A program made the position numbers and the translations under genes. Below, piece after piece: positions 1-8,045 of a stretch of DNA of 45,733 bases (positions are counted from its first letter, which is position 1; every line of letters starts with the position of its first letter). Source of the stretch: Thermoplasmatales archaeon ex4484_6 (GTDB lineage Archaea > Thermoplasmatota > Penumbrarchaeia > Penumbrarchaeales > Penumbrarchaeaceae); the NCBI GenBank assembly GCA_002254385.1, contig NJDO01000001.1, forward strand, positions 1 to 45,733, written 5' to 3'. The notes under the pieces are model-generated. The model saw only the letters and a program-made list of their open reading frames with translations, made no database searches and was not told the origin of the DNA.

Positions 1-337
1 GTCATGGACTTGTCAACACTTCTAGCTTTCGGCTGGAAGGTTCCATGATCCGCTATTCATTTCCTATCTTGCAGGTTGCAACACCATGTATTATAATACC
101 AATATAATGAAAGCATTTCATTTAGATCCTGTCTCTTCGACTTAAACGCACAAAAGGAAGAAGGGAGGATCGGAGAGCCTTCCCGGGAAATCGCGAAGAG
201 CAGGAGGGGAGCTCGGAGGGATCGGATGAATAGGGAAGGTGAGCGAGCCCGGTTCACTCGATGATATCGTATCCTGTCAGTTTATCCATTCAGCAAAGTA
301 TATATCAATAATATCTCTACAACGGAGCTGAGGGCCC
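1..337. other. Unassigned region upstream of glycosyltransferase
   Basis: I see no convincing gene here. Frame 1 holds a short open stretch ending in TGA at 46-48, which could be the last codons of a gene entering from the left. A/T-rich TATA-like stretches lie near 90-110 and at 296-307; the second is well placed to start transcription just ahead of the glycosyltransferase ATG at 338. The segment from about 155 to 245 is purine-rich and has two similar GGATCGGA copies. An untranslated RNA there is possible but unsupported. Confidence 0.4.
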
Positions 338-1030
338 ATGAAGGTTAGCGTTGTGATCCCGACCCTGAACGAGGAGGATTCCATCGGTCAGACCCTGGAC
401 CAGATACCCAGGATGGAGGATATGGAGATCCTCATAGTGGATGGTCTCTCCACCGACAGGACCCGGGAGATAGCCGTATCCAGGGGGGCAAGGGTTGTGG
501 AGGAGAAAAGGAGGGGTTACGGTAGGGCCTACAAGACCGGCTTCAAGGAAGCTCTCGGCGACATCATAGTGACAATGGACGGGGACACCACATACCCCGC
601 GGAGCTCGTCCCCGAACTCGTGAGGACCCTTGAGGAGGAGAACCTCGATTTCATCTCCTGCGACAGGATAAGGAAAGCGGAGAAGGGTGCGTTCACCCCC
701 ACCCATGCCCTGGGCAACTGGATACTGAAGGTCACGACGAACATACTCTTCGGTCTTCACCTCAACGATTCCCAGACGGGGATGTGGTGCTTCCGAAAGA
801 GTATTTTGAAGAAGATGACGATAACATCTGACGGCATGCCCCTCTCCGAGGAGATAAAGATAGAGGCTTTTCGCCATCCTGAAATAAAGGCAAGGGAGAT
901 CTCCGTCCCGTATCGTGTAAGGGTGGGAGAGAAGGCGCTGAACACATGGAAGGACGGGCTGAGGAACGAGATGTTCCTGCTCAGGAAGCGGTTCCGCCCT
1001 TCAAAACTCGGTCCCGGGGAGAGCTTCTGA
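338..1030 (+). CDS. Family 2 glycosyltransferase, dolichyl-phosphate mannosyl/glucosyltransferase (DPM1) type
   Basis: The 230-residue protein is a GT-A fold family 2 glycosyltransferase. It opens with the typical VVIPTLNEE strand-loop (residues 4-13), followed by a nucleotide-binding segment ILIVDGLSTD (31-40) and the metal-binding DGD motif at residues 81-83. Further on is the family-typical stretch around NDSQTGMWCF. It has no C-terminal membrane helices, so it resembles the soluble DPM1/DolP-sugar synthases that load mannose or glucose from a nucleotide sugar onto a polyprenyl phosphate carrier at the cytoplasmic face. Such enzymes feed N-glycosylation, which fits the many sequon-rich surface proteins in this window. 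A TATA-like box at 296-307 suggests a short leader. Donor and acceptor cannot be read from sequence. Confidence 0.85.
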   Translation: MKVSVVIPTLNEEDSIGQTLDQIPRMEDMEILIVDGLSTDRTREIAVSRGARVVEEKRRGYGRAYKTGFKEALGDIIVTMDGDTTYPAELVPELVRTLEEENLDFISCDRIRKAEKGAFTPTHALGNWILKVTTNILFGLHLNDSQTGMWCFRKSILKKMTITSDGMPLSEEIKIEAFRHPEIKAREISVPYRVRVGEKALNTWKDGLRNEMFLLRKRFRPSKLGPGESF

Positions 1031-1036
1031 GATCCG

Positions 1037-1270
1037 TCAGATCTCCACTCCGGGGATGGTCATTGTCTCCTCCACACCGGGAATCGTACGTATCTTCTCG
1101 AGAACTATCCGGGATATTTCCGGCAGGTCCCTTCCCTCTATCTTCGCGATCAGGTCGAATTCCCCGAAAAGGGGGATGAGCTCCTTTATCTCCTCCAATT
1201 TCATCAGGGTCCTGTATGTCTGAACCTCCGTCCTGGGATGTGTCTTGATGAAAATGAACCCTATGACCAT
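1037..1270 (-). CDS. Stand-alone Lrp/AsnC ligand-binding (RAM) domain protein
   Basis: This 77-residue protein is only the RAM (ACT-like, ferredoxin-fold) effector domain of Lrp/AsnC regulators, with no helix-turn-helix. It starts with the usual MVIGFIFIKT strand and has the characteristic FGEFDLIAKIEG and LPEISRIVLEKIRTIPGV segments. In the family such SraA/RAM-only proteins form octamers, bind amino acids, and may modulate full-length Lrp proteins. The reading frame continues 21 bases upstream to another ATG, but I choose 1270: family members start with this strand, and a TATA-like stretch at about 1294-1302 lies the right distance away for a leaderless mRNA. The gene is convergent with the glycosyltransferase, six bases apart. 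An inverted repeat (1302-1326) sits just upstream of its TATA element. Confidence 0.85.
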   Translation of the reverse strand: MVIGFIFIKTHPRTEVQTYRTLMKLEEIKELIPLFGEFDLIAKIEGRDLPEISRIVLEKIRTIPGVEETMTIPGVEI

Positions 1271-1301
1271 GCGTACATGCATTCGATACATGATAGATAA
1301 T

Positions 1302-1326
1302 CGAACCGGTCAATTGTATCGGTTCG
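1302..1326. repeat. 7-bp inverted repeat upstream of the RAM-domain gene
   Basis: CGAACCG at 1302-1308 is matched by its reverse complement CGGTTCG at 1320-1326, with an 11-base A/T-rich spacer that contains CAATTG. It lies directly upstream of the inferred TATA element of the minus-strand RAM gene, where a dimeric regulator could bind. This is a sequence observation; the operator role is inference. Confidence 0.45.
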
Positions 1327-1427
1327 GATGGAATTCTTTCGGATCCGTGGAGGATGTCTGCTCTTTTCGCGGAATGTTTAATATCACTCCTATACCATCC
1401 GAATGGTAGTTCCGGGAGGGAAATGCC

Positions 1428-4400
1428 GTGAAGAGTTTACGATATTCCGTTCTTCTGATGGTCCTTGTTCTGGCCGCCGTCGATCTTGGTCTGCCCGCCT
1501 CATCCGATATGGTATCACATGAAAGGGGGAGCCCGGCAAGGGAGCTCTCCCCGTCCGGACCGATACGGATCGAAAGCGATACGGATTTCAACGCGACCGC
1601 TGCTGCGGAGGGATGGCCCGGTAACGGTTCTCCCGATTCACCATACATCATCGAGAACCTCGATATAGATGCGAACGGAGCCGATAATGCCGTGATGATC
1701 AGCAATACAACTTATGATTTCATCATCAGGAACTGCATAATGAGAGGGGCAGGATCGAATGGATATCGGATCGGCGCGGGTATGGGCATTCTGATCGATA
1801 ACGTTCTGAACGGAACTATCGAATCGAATGAATTCGTGGACAACCTGAATGGAGGAATATATCTTCGCAACTCCAGGAAGATGATCGTGAGGAACTGCAC
1901 GGTATCGGGGGACGAGGGATACATTGGCCTGGTCGGAGAGGCCCTGCAAGAGGTAAGGATAGAGGACTGCAGCTTCCGGCTCAGCCATGGAAACGGTATA
2001 TTCGTATCTTCCTCGTCCAGCATCATACTGAAGAACAACCATATCCCCCGGCCGCTCGAATACGGTATGAGCATCCGTTCAAGTTCGGATATGCTGCTGC
2101 AGGAGAATACTATCGGTAGTGGCGATCGTTTTTCCCTGCTTCTTTACATGGTTGTGAACAGCAGGATGTACTCGAACCGTCTTCTCGGGACCAGGTTGTC
2201 TGTCTCGATATTCCCTCCGTTCTTCGGAACACTGGAGATCCCCCCTAACAATACGGTTGACGGGGCTCCGATCTACTTCTTCAAGAACGGCGATTTCTCG
2301 GGGGAAAGGGTTCCCCTGGATGCGGGCCAGGTCATAATTCTGAACGTGACGGGGTTGGAGGTTGCCGGGCTTCGTTTTCACGGGTCCGGTAATGCAGTGA
2401 CCATTTCGTCATCATCAGGGATCCTTCTGGATTCCAATATCTATGAAGGAATTGATTCTCCCGTCTACTCGGAAGCCGTTATTATTGCCCAAACGATCGA
2501 TGGCCTTGTAATAAGGAACCAATCGATGACCGACATCGGGATTTACGGGATCGATCTGATCGAATGCAACGATGTCCGGATAGAGGAATGCATGTTCGAG
2601 AACGTATCGACTCCGATCCGGGCGTCCGGTGGTGGGAACCTTTCCGTGTGGAACAACACGATGAACGGGTCCGACCAGGGCGTTCGTCTTGAAAGGGTTG
2701 AGGATGTCCTCCTGGCTTCGAATCATGTAAAGGGATTCTCATCAGCGGGGATGTATGCAAACAGCTGCCTGAAGCTGAACGTGACCAATAACACTCTAAC
2801 TGGAGACGATAACCTTCATGACGGGTCCTCTGGTATCCGCATTGTTACATCGAAAGATATTCTCCTTTCCGAAAATACGGTGGAACGTGCTGGTAGAGGG
2901 ATCGTTATCTCGGGGGATCTTTTTATCCTCTCTTCCGGGATCCGGGTTTTCTCTAACATCATCCGGGACATGAACGGAACCGGACTGGAGATAATTATGT
3001 CGAGGGATTGCCTCGTCCGATCGAATCTGTTCTTCAATAATTCCGCCTTCGGAACGAGTCTTTCCGATGTGGAGAATGCAACAATGCTTTCGAACACCTT
3101 CATCGCGAATAATGGTGCAGGCGAGGAGTATTCCACATTGACCATACAGGCGTCCCAGCAGGGAAGCTCCTGCGTCTGGTCCGTCGATGGAAGAGGCAAT
3201 CACTGGAGCGATTGGACATCACCCGATGAGGACTTGGACGGCATAGTGGACCTCCCTTACCTCATATTCGGTTCGACCGTGTACGACGAATACCCGGTCA
3301 CGGAACCCATGTTCACATTTCTATCGGCACCCTCCTCCTTTGAGGTCCTTAGCGGAAGGGATTCCGTCGAGCTTCATTTTTCCAGGCCGGTCTTCGATCT
3401 TGATGGGTCCTTTTACGGATACCTGGTATTCAGAAGTACCGGGGAGGAGGGGAACTGGACATCCATGTTCCTCGGGTCCTCCCGAACCATGTTCCTGGAC
3501 GAGGACGTGGAGGACGGCCAGGTCTACCATTACTACATGAGAGCACTGAACAGGTACGGAGAGGGAAATAGGACCCGCATCCTAACCGCTGTACCGGATT
3601 CCTCCCCTCCCGCCGTGACCATCATTTCACCCGAAGAGGGAGCCGTGGAAGGAAATGCGGAAGTGGACGTATCCTGGAATATGACGGACAATATCGGGGT
3701 GACGGAGGTTCTCATCTCCCTGGACGGCGGTGCAATGATGGATGCGGGTTTGGGAACAAGCTTCCATCTATCGAACCTTACGGAGGGCCCCCACTCGGTT
3801 CGGATCCTTGTATTTGACGCCCTGATGAACAACGCCTCGGCCATTGTAAATTTCACGGTGGACATATCCCCTCCCGGGGTCGTCATACTGCAGCCCCGGA
3901 ACGGGACCGTTCTCAACATGACCGTGATCCATGTTCGATGGGACGGCACCGATGATGTCTCGAAAATATCCCGCTATCTCCTGAAACTTGACGACGGCCC
4001 GTGGTCCGATATGGGGAATTCCACCGAGGCCGATGTGGATGCGGGATCTCCTGGCATTCATGTTGTCCGGTTGAAGGCAGTGGACGTGGCCGGTCATGAA
4101 TACACGGCTGCGGTGGAGGTCCTCGTGGACATTGCTCCACCGGAGCTTTTCATCTCCTACCCGCCCGACGGATACAGCACGACCTCCTCGACGGTGAAGA
4201 TCTTCTGGGTGGCATATGACAGGGACAGTGCCATGGCCTCTTTCGAGCTCCGTCTCGACGGTGAGCTTGTCGGGGAGCTGCCGGCCGGTGCATCCAACCA
4301 TACCCTGACCGGTCTGACCGTGGGCAGCCATATCCTGATGTTGAGCGGTCGGGACATCGCGGGAAACATGAGGACGTCGATCATCAGCTTCGAGGTCATC

Positions 4401-4826
4401 GAAGAGGTGCATGAAGCCGAACTCGTGGTGATATCCGGCCGAATTGTTGACAGCGATGGCAATCCCGTAGGTGGTGCCAGGATAGAGTCGGGTACCGGTG
4501 AGGGTGCGATCAGCGATTCCGGGGGATACTTCTTCATCGAAATGGAGAGGGGTATCGTGACCCTCACCATCACCAGGAAGGGATACAAGGATGTGTACAT
4601 CAATATCGACGCCAGATACGATGGCAATGAATCATTGGATGACATCGTGATGGAGAAGGAGAGGGAAGAGGACAATGATTCAGCATTGGTTGAATTATTC
4701 CGTTCCAATACATACTGCCAGGTCTGCTGCGGGGCGTTGATAATCGTTCCGATCTTTCTCATGCTCCTGGGACTTCTTGCACGGTCCAGGTCGAGATCAA
4801 GGAAGAGAAGGGAATATGAGGAATAG
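1428..4826 (+). CDS. NosD-like beta-helix surface protein with fibronectin/Ig-like domains and C-terminal anchor
   Basis: This 1132-residue exported protein has a signal peptide (residues 1-26, hydrophobic core LLMVLVLAAVDLG). After a GWPGNGSPDSPYII motif typical of archaeal NosD-like proteins, a long right-handed parallel beta-helix runs to about residue 620 and closes with the family's GN-W-DW--PD-D-DGI-DLPY signature. A fibronectin-III-like domain (about 635-720), three tandem Ig-like repeats beginning at PP--TIISP-type boundaries (about 720-1000) and a carboxypeptidase-regulatory-like domain (about 1010-1080) follow. One transmembrane helix (about 1096-1118) is preceded by clustered cysteines and followed by an Arg-rich tail ending in EE. 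The start is GTG at 1428, with GGGAGGG seven bases upstream; an ATG at 1423 is out of frame and stops at once. Beta-helix proteins of this type often bind or process polysaccharide, but no catalytic residues are identifiable. It is a paralog of the protein at 38092-42477. Confidence 0.85.
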   Translation: MKSLRYSVLLMVLVLAAVDLGLPASSDMVSHERGSPARELSPSGPIRIESDTDFNATAAAEGWPGNGSPDSPYIIENLDIDANGADNAVMISNTTYDFIIRNCIMRGAGSNGYRIGAGMGILIDNVLNGTIESNEFVDNLNGGIYLRNSRKMIVRNCTVSGDEGYIGLVGEALQEVRIEDCSFRLSHGNGIFVSSSSSIILKNNHIPRPLEYGMSIRSSSDMLLQENTIGSGDRFSLLLYMVVNSRMYSNRLLGTRLSVSIFPPFFGTLEIPPNNTVDGAPIYFFKNGDFSGERVPLDAGQVIILNVTGLEVAGLRFHGSGNAVTISSSSGILLDSNIYEGIDSPVYSEAVIIAQTIDGLVIRNQSMTDIGIYGIDLIECNDVRIEECMFENVSTPIRASGGGNLSVWNNTMNGSDQGVRLERVEDVLLASNHVKGFSSAGMYANSCLKLNVTNNTLTGDDNLHDGSSGIRIVTSKDILLSENTVERAGRGIVISGDLFILSSGIRVFSNIIRDMNGTGLEIIMSRDCLVRSNLFFNNSAFGTSLSDVENATMLSNTFIANNGAGEEYSTLTIQASQQGSSCVWSVDGRGNHWSDWTSPDEDLDGIVDLPYLIFGSTVYDEYPVTEPMFTFLSAPSSFEVLSGRDSVELHFSRPVFDLDGSFYGYLVFRSTGEEGNWTSMFLGSSRTMFLDEDVEDGQVYHYYMRALNRYGEGNRTRILTAVPDSSPPAVTIISPEEGAVEGNAEVDVSWNMTDNIGVTEVLISLDGGAMMDAGLGTSFHLSNLTEGPHSVRILVFDALMNNASAIVNFTVDISPPGVVILQPRNGTVLNMTVIHVRWDGTDDVSKISRYLLKLDDGPWSDMGNSTEADVDAGSPGIHVVRLKAVDVAGHEYTAAVEVLVDIAPPELFISYPPDGYSTTSSTVKIFWVAYDRDSAMASFELRLDGELVGELPAGASNHTLTGLTVGSHILMLSGRDIAGNMRTSIISFEVIEEVHEAELVVISGRIVDSDGNPVGGARIESGTGEGAISDSGGYFFIEMERGIVTLTITRKGYKDVYINIDARYDGNESLDDIVMEKEREEDNDSALVELFRSNTYCQVCCGALIIVPIFLMLLGLLARSRSRSRKRREYEE

Positions 4827-4957
4827 GGAGAGCGGTTAATCAAATCAGATAATAATAAATAAGAAAAGCAACTTGCCACAAAAGCCCCGCCGGATATTCG
4901 TCGTATCCATTTCGCGGGGAAGACAGGGAGATGTGCCCTGAAAGGGGTGAATCCAAA

Positions 4958-4968
4958 GGAAGTGATCC
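4958..4968 (+). promoter_or_regulatory. Strong Shine-Dalgarno site fixing the L15e start
   Basis: GGAAGTGATCC matches the extended archaeal SD consensus GGAGGTGATCC at all but one base and ends two bases before the ATG at 4971. It decides the start in favour of 4971 over an in-frame GTG at 4947. The same 11-base site appears before the histidine ammonia-lyase start. An upstream A/T-rich stretch at about 4849-4862 is the likely TATA element and would give a leader of roughly 90 bases. Confidence 0.75.
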
Positions 4969-4970
4969 GC

Positions 4971-5585
4971 ATGTCGAAATCGGTTTATGGTTATATTTCC
5001 GAAGCATGGAAGAGACCCTATGATGGCGAGATGAAAGAGCTGAACCGTCAGAGGTTGATAGAGTGGAGGCACGGTCCGACCTTTGAGAGGGTGGACCGCC
5101 CCCTGCGGCTGGACCGCGCAAGGGCCCTGGGTTACAGGGCCAAGCAGGGCTATGTCATCGTAAGGGCCAAGGTAAGGAAGGGTTCCCTCAGGAAGAGGGC
5201 CATTCGAAAGGGTCGAAGGGCCAAGCGAAGGGGTCTTATCAGGATGAGGGTCAACAAGAATCTCCAGAGGATAGCCGAGGAGAGGGTGGCAAAACGCCAT
5301 TCGAACATGGAGGTCCTCAATTCCTATCTGGTTGGAGAGGACGGGAAGCACAAATTCTATGAGGTCATACTCGTGGACCCCCATCACCCCGCGATAGTCA
5401 AGGATCCCAAGATGGGATGGATCCACGAGGTCCAGCATACCGGAAGGGTCTACAGGGGCCTCACGTCCGCCGGAAAGAAGAGCAGGGGTCTGAGGAACAA
5501 GGGCATTGGTGCAGAGAAGAACAGACCCTCCGTGGCAAGGCACAAGCACAGAAAGAGACCCGGGAAGAAGGTCAGATTCAGCTGA
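4971..5585 (+). CDS. rpl15e: Large ribosomal subunit protein eL15 (L15e)
   Basis: This 204-residue, very basic protein matches archaeal/eukaryotic L15e along its length. It begins MSKSVYGYISEAWKRP, a hallmark of the family, followed by the conserved GYRAKQGYVIVRAKVRKG core and a C-terminal RHKHRKRPGKK tail. L15e is a structural protein of the 50S subunit, bound deep in 23S rRNA, and is absent from bacteria, so it is strong evidence for an archaeal genome. The length is normal for the family. The start at ATG 4971 is set by the near-perfect Shine-Dalgarno site just upstream and by family N-termini. The gene is convergent with the membrane nuclease-like gene, with only 11 bases between stop codons. 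Confidence 0.97.
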   Translation: MSKSVYGYISEAWKRPYDGEMKELNRQRLIEWRHGPTFERVDRPLRLDRARALGYRAKQGYVIVRAKVRKGSLRKRAIRKGRRAKRRGLIRMRVNKNLQRIAEERVAKRHSNMEVLNSYLVGEDGKHKFYEVILVDPHHPAIVKDPKMGWIHEVQHTGRVYRGLTSAGKKSRGLRNKGIGAEKNRPSVARHKHRKRPGKKVRFS

Positions 5586-5596
5586 TCCGTGGATGA

Positions 5597-7096
5597 TCAA
5601 ACGAGTCGTTCCGGGCACTGGTCCCTTCTGGAGCAGTGCCTGCATTTCCCCTCTCGCTCATGGTTCCTGTGAGCCTCTCCCGTCCTCTCGGCCTCCCTTA
5701 TCTCCGAAACCTTGGAGAGAACCATCGCTTTCAGAAGCATGTCCCATTCCACTTTATGCCTGGTCCTGTTTCCGTTGGGCGGAACGTACTCGATGTAACC
5801 GTAAGGGGTTTCCTGATGGATGTTCACATCTATGAGCAGCAGGTAGACACCCAGCTGCATCACATGGCTGAAGTGGGGTTTGACAGGTGCCCGTCCGGTC
5901 TTTATCTCGACAGGGATCATCTTTCCGTGTTCCTCGATTATTATATCCGGGGAACCCACGAGATAATGCTTCTTCGAGGTAAGGGGTTTCCCCCTCATTC
6001 CCGAACCGATGTCATCCGCCATTTTCACGTGTGAGTTCACCGGCAGGCCGGCCGCTCCTTTGGCATCGTGGGCTTCCCGGTCGTATCTAGCTCCCTTGAC
6101 GAGGAAGAATACGGCCCCGATCAACCACAATCCGGCCATGATAATGCTTATCATGCCATAGTCCTCGAGATGTTCTCCCCTGGCAAGGAATGCCATCACC
6201 ATGAAGATCGAGGCCACGAGCGCCATCGTTGTCACGGGCAGGCTGCCCTTTCTACCTTTGCCACCCGCATTCACTCCCTTTCTCGACATCCGGATGATGT
6301 CAAAGACGAGAGCCCCCAGGAACCAAACGAGGGACAGGGAGAGGAACACCCATCCGAACGTTCCGTTCGGGTCTATCCTGTCGGACCATATTATGAAAAG
6401 AACGGAGATGGATACGACGAGCATGAGCACGAGCGGCATTCCAATGCTCAGCTCCCTTTTTTCCCTGCCTGTCTTTCTTGCACGGATGAACGAGGCAAAA
6501 TACACTATGAGAACACCGTAAAGGAACAGCAGCGAGGTTGTCAGTACGGTGACTATGATATCATTCGGCATTCCGAGTGGGCGAAGGAGTACCACCCCGT
6601 TGATGAGCAGTATCAGGCCCAGCACGTAGGAGAGGACCGGAAGGAATCTCCCCGTGCTCCTGCTGAATTCCATTCTCCTGATCGTATTTATGAATCCGGT
6701 CATCGGGCCTTTTCTTCCGGAAAAAGGGGTCAGAATGTATATGGTCGTGGAGATGAGCAGCAGCAGAATGGAAACGATGATGACAACGATCCTCCACAAA
6801 GTTCCTTTCAGGAATCCGACATTGGTGAGGAGTATGAGGAGAAATGCCATCATGATGATGATGGCGGAGAATGAGAGGAATGCCATTGTGATGGTCCGTG
6901 CCTTCCTCGATTCCTCCTCGCGGGATATTATTCGGGTGATCTCCCTCCCGATCCGCTCATGGGCCTTTCTGCCCTCCGTCAAAGGTATGGAAGAGCCGGT
7001 TCTTCCCTGCCTCTCGATCAGCCAGGAAACGGGACAGTAGGACCATCTCTCGACCTCGGATGCCGAGATAAGCCTGTCGGGATCCCATTCTGCCAT
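5597..7096 (-). CDS. Membrane protein with a Cas4/RecB-type Fe-S nuclease domain split by an eight-helix insert
   Basis: Numbering from ATG 7096 (499 residues). The N-terminal part reads like the start of a Cas4/Dna2-type nuclease: SASEVERWSYCP with Cys21, then a helix containing His46 (EGRKAHERIG). Residues 70-335 then contain eight hydrophobic helices (about 70-92, 100-124, 151-173, 180-204, 219-238, 247-269, 288-306, 314-335). The nuclease fold resumes with GSPDIII (Asp384), VEIKTG (Glu397, Lys399), QLGVYLLL (Gln414, Tyr418), and a C-terminal C-x2-C-x5-C (Cys485, 488, 494). Cys21 plus these three are the expected 4Fe-4S ligands. Basic loops between helices put both nuclease halves in the cytoplasm. 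All catalytic motifs look intact. Cas4 family members are PD-(D/E)XK exonucleases or endonucleases; no CRISPR locus is visible, so a role in adaptation is not supported. A TTG nine bases upstream could also start it, but the ATG lies at leaderless distance from a TATA box. Confidence 0.8.
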   Translation of the reverse strand: MAEWDPDRLISASEVERWSYCPVSWLIERQGRTGSSIPLTEGRKAHERIGREITRIISREEESRKARTITMAFLSFSAIIIMMAFLLILLTNVGFLKGTLWRIVVIIVSILLLLISTTIYILTPFSGRKGPMTGFINTIRRMEFSRSTGRFLPVLSYVLGLILLINGVVLLRPLGMPNDIIVTVLTTSLLFLYGVLIVYFASFIRARKTGREKRELSIGMPLVLMLVVSISVLFIIWSDRIDPNGTFGWVFLSLSLVWFLGALVFDIIRMSRKGVNAGGKGRKGSLPVTTMALVASIFMVMAFLARGEHLEDYGMISIIMAGLWLIGAVFFLVKGARYDREAHDAKGAAGLPVNSHVKMADDIGSGMRGKPLTSKKHYLVGSPDIIIEEHGKMIPVEIKTGRAPVKPHFSHVMQLGVYLLLIDVNIHQETPYGYIEYVPPNGNRTRHKVEWDMLLKAMVLSKVSEIREAERTGEAHRNHEREGKCRHCSRRDQCPERLV

Positions 7097-7120
7097 TGTT
7101 TTCAATAGAGAAGGGGGGGC

Positions 7121-7130
7121 ATATATATCG
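7121..7130 (-). promoter_or_regulatory. TATA box of the membrane nuclease-like gene
   Basis: On the minus strand this reads CGATATATAT. Its centre is about 29 bases from ATG 7096, which fits a leaderless or nearly leaderless transcript and supports the ATG over the upstream TTG at 7105. Confidence 0.6.
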
Positions 7131-7440
7131 TTTTGTCATTTTTCCATCCCATGTGAATAAGCCCGTCCAGCAAGTGATCCTGCTGAATACCTGCATGCGG
7201 CGGTCGAACGACCTCGAATGCCGGTGTTCCTAATGCTCGCTCGATGTCTGATATACCCGGGATCGGGGGGAAAGATGGACCTGTCATGAATTCCTGCCAG
7301 CAACTCGTTCGGACATCCGGATCATTCGATACTTCATGGATCTTGTTCTTCATACCTGCGGGGCCGTGAAAACGTAGGTACCGGCAGCTCCGGACATGAA
7401 TCAGGAAAACAATTATTATCAATCAGGATTGTTGACACTC
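7131..7440. other. Spacer between divergent membrane-protein genes
   Basis: Apart from the minus-strand TATA box at its left edge and an A/T stretch at 7411-7420 that could serve as TATA for the plus-strand gene at 7441, I find nothing assignable. A minus-strand frame is open across much of it and ends at 7102, but it runs through the TATA box and a seven-base homopolymer and matches no family I recognise. Confidence 0.35.
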
Positions 7441-7914
7441 ATGGATCGGACAAGGTTTCTTTCCTTCTCGATACTGTCCGTTTTTCTTATCACAATCATC
7501 GTCATAGGTGTGTTCCTCCATTATCCTTTGAATCTCATCGTTGATGGGATCGCCCTTGCAGTGGTCGGAATTGCCGCCCTTGTCTATATTGTGATATGGT
7601 CCTTCCTGGGAGACAGGATAGTCGTACATGATGACCACATGAAGGTGATGACGAGGAGATTTCCCATATGGTCGATCAAGGAAAGAGTGATCTACTTCCA
7701 TGAGGTGTCCCATTACATTGTTAACGGCTCCGATATGATACTGCTCACGAAAAAGGAGGATATCTTTCATATTTACAAACCGGAATCGGAGAAAGGAATG
7801 AGGATCCACGATCTTCCGGCAATCATGGAGAGGAAGGGGATTACAAGGATGGCCTACAAGGACTTCATAAAAAAGAAGAGCGGGAAAAAGGGCAGCTACA
7901 TGACGAAGATCTGA
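7441..7914 (+). CDS. Small membrane protein with two helices and a PH-like cytoplasmic domain
   Basis: This 157-residue protein (from ATG 7441) has two closely spaced hydrophobic helices (about residues 8-28 and 34-55). They are followed by a soluble region of about 60 residues containing DRIVVHDDHMKVMTRRFP, EVSHYIVNGSDMILLTKKEDIFHIY and a basic C-terminus. The alternating strand pattern right after a double helix resembles bacterial/archaeal PH-like (bPH/YdbT-type) membrane proteins; this is a fold-level guess. The frame extends upstream to ATG 7396. I prefer 7441 because an ATTATTAT stretch at 7411-7420 is a suitable TATA element for a leaderless start. It is divergent from the membrane nuclease-like gene. 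Function unknown. Confidence 0.65.
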   Translation: MDRTRFLSFSILSVFLITIIVIGVFLHYPLNLIVDGIALAVVGIAALVYIVIWSFLGDRIVVHDDHMKVMTRRFPIWSIKERVIYFHEVSHYIVNGSDMILLTKKEDIFHIYKPESEKGMRIHDLPAIMERKGITRMAYKDFIKKKSGKKGSYMTKI

Positions 7915-7999
7915 TAGTTCGAGATGCCATCAATCCAAACGGCTCGTCTTGAGAATAATATGGCAAATTTTTGTACATTCATCCCGGAATCCGCATCCA

Positions 8000-8008
8000 T
8001 TAAATATC
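8000..8008 (+). promoter_or_regulatory. TATA-like box upstream of the giant repeat protein gene
   Basis: TTAAATATC, within an A/T-rich stretch, lies about 40 bases before ATG 8046, giving a predicted short leader that carries a weak purine-rich site (ACGGGGGAA) ahead of the start. Confidence 0.45.
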
Positions 8009-8045
8009 ATTTAACTGATGATATTCATCAAACGGGGGAAAAGCA

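Noticed and set aside
1..48. Short frame-1 stretch ending in TGA at 46-48, possibly the end of a gene from the left.
   Set aside because: Only 15 codons, with no recognisable sequence, too little to call.
5597..7096. Possibility that the Cas4-like gene is part of a CRISPR-Cas system.
   Set aside because: No repeat-spacer array, cas1, cas2 or effector gene is visible anywhere in the window; Cas4-like nucleases often occur without CRISPR.
7102..7353. Minus-strand open frame of up to 83 residues ending six bases before the membrane nuclease-like ATG.
   Set aside because: It runs through that gene's TATA box and a seven-base C/G run, has no clear SD site, and matches no family I know. Conservation would be needed to accept it.
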